A stretch of DNA of 7,528 bases from an uncultured Clostridia bacterium. GTDB lineage: Bacteria > Bacillota > Clostridia > Oscillospirales > Acutalibacteraceae. Of the stretch, positions 7,001 to 7,528 are shown one piece after another. Under the pieces are notes generated by a model, which ran no database searches, was not told the DNA's origin, and saw only the letters and a program-made list of their open reading frames with translations. Position 1 is the stretch's first letter. Each line of letters begins with the position of its first letter. The stretch spans positions 1-7,528 of the forward strand of contig CAMHNT010000110.1 of assembly GCA_946186535.1 (NCBI GenBank), given 5' to 3'. A program made the translations under genes and the position numbers.

Positions 7001-7409
7001 ACTCTCATGTGTTGGGCTTTACTATCTCATTTCACGTGAGATTATGAAATCAAGATCACCTTTAGCGCACGCAGGAGTAGGTCTTACCGCAACGCTTATC
7101 GTAAATGCGTCATGTGAGGGATTGTCGAATGTTTTTGAAATTGCTTATATATTCAGCATTGTTACAATGATTACGGCGCTTATATGTATAGCCGCAGGCT
7201 TTGCGGCAAAGGCAAAGGGGCTCAGAGTTTACGGACTTATCATTGTTATGCTGTGCGTAATAAAGCTTGTAACGATAGATATCAGCGGTGCGGATTCTAT
7301 GTCGAGAGTAGCCGCATTCATAGTCGGAGGAATAATCTGCTTCATCATCAGCGGTATTTATAATAAGGTTGAAAGTAAGCTTGTTAAATCAGGTGAGGAG
7401 AAGACGTAA
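4047..7409 (+). CDS. Very large polytopic membrane protein, DUF2339-like
   Basis: This is a 1120-aa protein. Residues 3-18 are a hydrophobic anchor followed by KMNKEIKNLKDQ, which by the positive-inside rule puts what follows in the cytosol. Residues 20-65 are coiled-coil-like. Residues 66-232 are a polar, Gln/Asn/Ser/Pro/His-rich disordered linker. From ENWLGTRLFNVVA (235-247) on, about 28-30 hydrophobic segments fill the rest to about 1105. An anchor, coiled coil and linker, then an E-N-W-L-G-containing start to a many-helix domain, and a C-terminal R-x-YGL...IKLVTIDIS...R (1060-1087) pattern match the uncharacterised DUF2339 family as I recall it. The protein is somewhat longer than the typical member. 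The helical part contains internal repeats (for example W659 region against W902, constant offset of about 243-244). No catalytic motif or transporter signature is visible and the function is unknown. It is second in an operon with an HTH regulator. Confidence 0.85.
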   Translation: MEFLYFVSVCVFIFLFIKMNKEIKNLKDQNNFLNRKMSDLYNKAQFNYEQIKKIQNDSADLERQNLKNRSSPVSHFQGTNTESAEVKENQPINSAADVIAENKASAAKFEPVLNMTAGNEKPIAASSHVHAEAQNSHSDSKHKLGEELQNQKDNTNTHKVNPYAFQNKADGNERKSVPAPVQPVHTSVQNNIPQGAFSRNPAPQYVQTQGYRNSAQDYVKNTKRPDEKPQLKSFENWLGTRLFNVVASLMIFIGLVLFCTLGYEYITDTMKMAAMFIVSGGFIALGAFFTRQNKSVFSLGLTGCGFGAFFISVLLSHVYFGAITDVVAFGLLLIWAVLALYMSKKLDSVMLSVTAHMGTAISICFAFSLGFSAERIILPVVYQFASIAVIILGNIFCCKKTYRFGLFMSMLLLVYTSIVMCSTFSPVPVMPGEVSALFTSVIFIVQLLVLSFVSYLISVSTAHLESNGSKYPDIPYMLHAANKALWTAGIITIAGFVTFFIVRNLYNVNSIIYPTMAICIAAICHLLTTLFMSEKLDFSEKLSKISIWFISVLVMLVLFVQCVERGPLHGISFLFVYIGLIMLIIRYTKNKKLNHLVSFLIGCDMLFMCFYGYFAAANVVISIAYMVVIGLMILLHWFSQSGESREKRFTLLKVAEYLWISVSIIPINISEFSGISIPLILSEFALMNIIAFLCRYGRDNEPGLKLAVKIESLITIFTSIIFITIYQWGYLGNVLPIRVVFVVMSGILTALCAYDFIKSGETGMQLISAAAAAGYATAVYIGLAGKIENSYIKILLGKPMSLPFFFIAAVMLVVIYRLNGNHRLRPFIWVSLSFDMAFKLFFGYFILIMNNYYSVGTHALSMAVSVIHSGIITFMMYCLWRLQDEIKKPSTLIGIKIVAYFWFSVSMTVIAFMSTELPCYKDIGFTVLTLINVIVYITKYHADEKRIVNRTVKITSTIVLYISIMIIASHIRSDTVSYAVRFALILSCVGLYYLISREIMKSRSPLAHAGVGLTATLIVNASCEGLSNVFEIAYIFSIVTMITALICIAAGFAAKAKGLRVYGLIIVMLCVIKLVTIDISGADSMSRVAAFIVGGIICFIISGIYNKVESKLVKSGEEKT

Positions 7410-7420
7410 AAATATTAAAG

Positions 7421-7528
7421 TTTTGATCCAACTTTTTCAAAAGTTGGCGAGGTGCATGGGGCAGCGCCCCTGCTCGCCGTCCGCAGACGGCGAAACTCCT
7501 TTAGCGTTCAGCCCTCTGCAAGGGGTGA
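7421..7528. repeat. Multi-hairpin GC-rich intergenic repeat (runs off the window)
   Basis: A chain of hairpins starts 11 bases after the membrane-protein stop. The first is CCAACTTTT/AAAAGTTGG (7428-7436 with 7439-7447). The second is GGGGC/GCCCC (7458-7462 with 7466-7470), extended by GCGAG/CTCGC (7447-7451 with 7473-7477). The third is CGCCGTC/GACGGCG (7475-7481 with 7486-7492), and the fourth CCCT/AGGG (7512-7515 with 7521-7524). The sharp rise in GC against its surroundings and the compact hairpins resemble interspersed intergenic repeats of gut Ruminococcaceae, from memory. None of the hairpins is followed by a T-run, so it is not a standard intrinsic terminator, although it may still end or stabilise the transcript. 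Confidence 0.65.

Noticed and set aside
7428..7447. Hairpin after the large membrane-protein gene as an intrinsic terminator
   Set aside because: The stem is good but no T-run follows it on either strand, so it is kept only as part of the repeat block.
7411..7527. Open frame without stops running through the hairpin block at the right edge
   Set aside because: It has no ribosome binding site or convincing start, and its codons simply read through palindromic repeat DNA. Short predicted proteins from such repeats are usually annotation artefacts.

Overview
The window looks like chromosomal DNA from a low-GC Gram-positive anaerobe, most likely a Clostridia member of the Ruminococcus/Oscillospiraceae kind. 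The reasons are AT-rich intergenic DNA, strong AGGAGG-type ribosome binding sites on every gene, sigma-A-like promoters with extended -10 elements, and a GC-rich multi-hairpin intergenic repeat at the right edge of a type I associate with gut Ruminococcaceae. The genus is an inference. No mobile-element gene, RNA gene or CRISPR array is visible.

Layout. Positions 1-209 hold a 12-bp inverted repeat with DnaA-box-like arms, then a near-consensus promoter driving a hemolysin III/PAQR-type membrane protein (210-887, +). A bidirectional hairpin terminator (896-926) separates it from a convergent four-gene minus-strand operon, transcribed from about 3300 down to 932. That operon contains maf (house-cleaning nucleotide pyrophosphatase, 3254-2700) followed by three tandem paralogs of a small protein with two membrane helices and a conserved cytosolic-looking C-terminal domain (2674-2114, 2101-1520, 1501-932). 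The paralogs are separated by only 12-25 bases.

The 344-base divergent region 3255-3598 carries a promoter for the maf operon. It also carries a strong TTGACA-17-TAAAAT promoter for the rightward genes, whose spacer and -10 are covered by a perfect 10+10 inverted repeat, a probable operator. Rightward lies a two-gene operon: a 145-aa XRE-type HTH regulator with an extra C-terminal domain (GTG start, 3599-4036), then 10 bases later a very large polytopic membrane protein (4047-7409, 1120 aa) resembling the DUF2339 family. The latter has an N-terminal anchor, a coiled coil, a long disordered linker and about 28-30 membrane segments with internal duplication. The window ends in a block of hairpins (7421-7528).

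How they fit together. The HTH protein is a plausible (auto)regulator of the operon it shares with the large membrane protein. The three paralogs are probably co-transcribed with maf and may act as a multi-subunit or specialised set at the membrane. No function can be assigned from sequence to the paralogs or the large membrane protein. I see no clear sign of a complete new defence or biosynthetic system; the paralog array and the HTH/giant-membrane-protein pair are the least explained parts.
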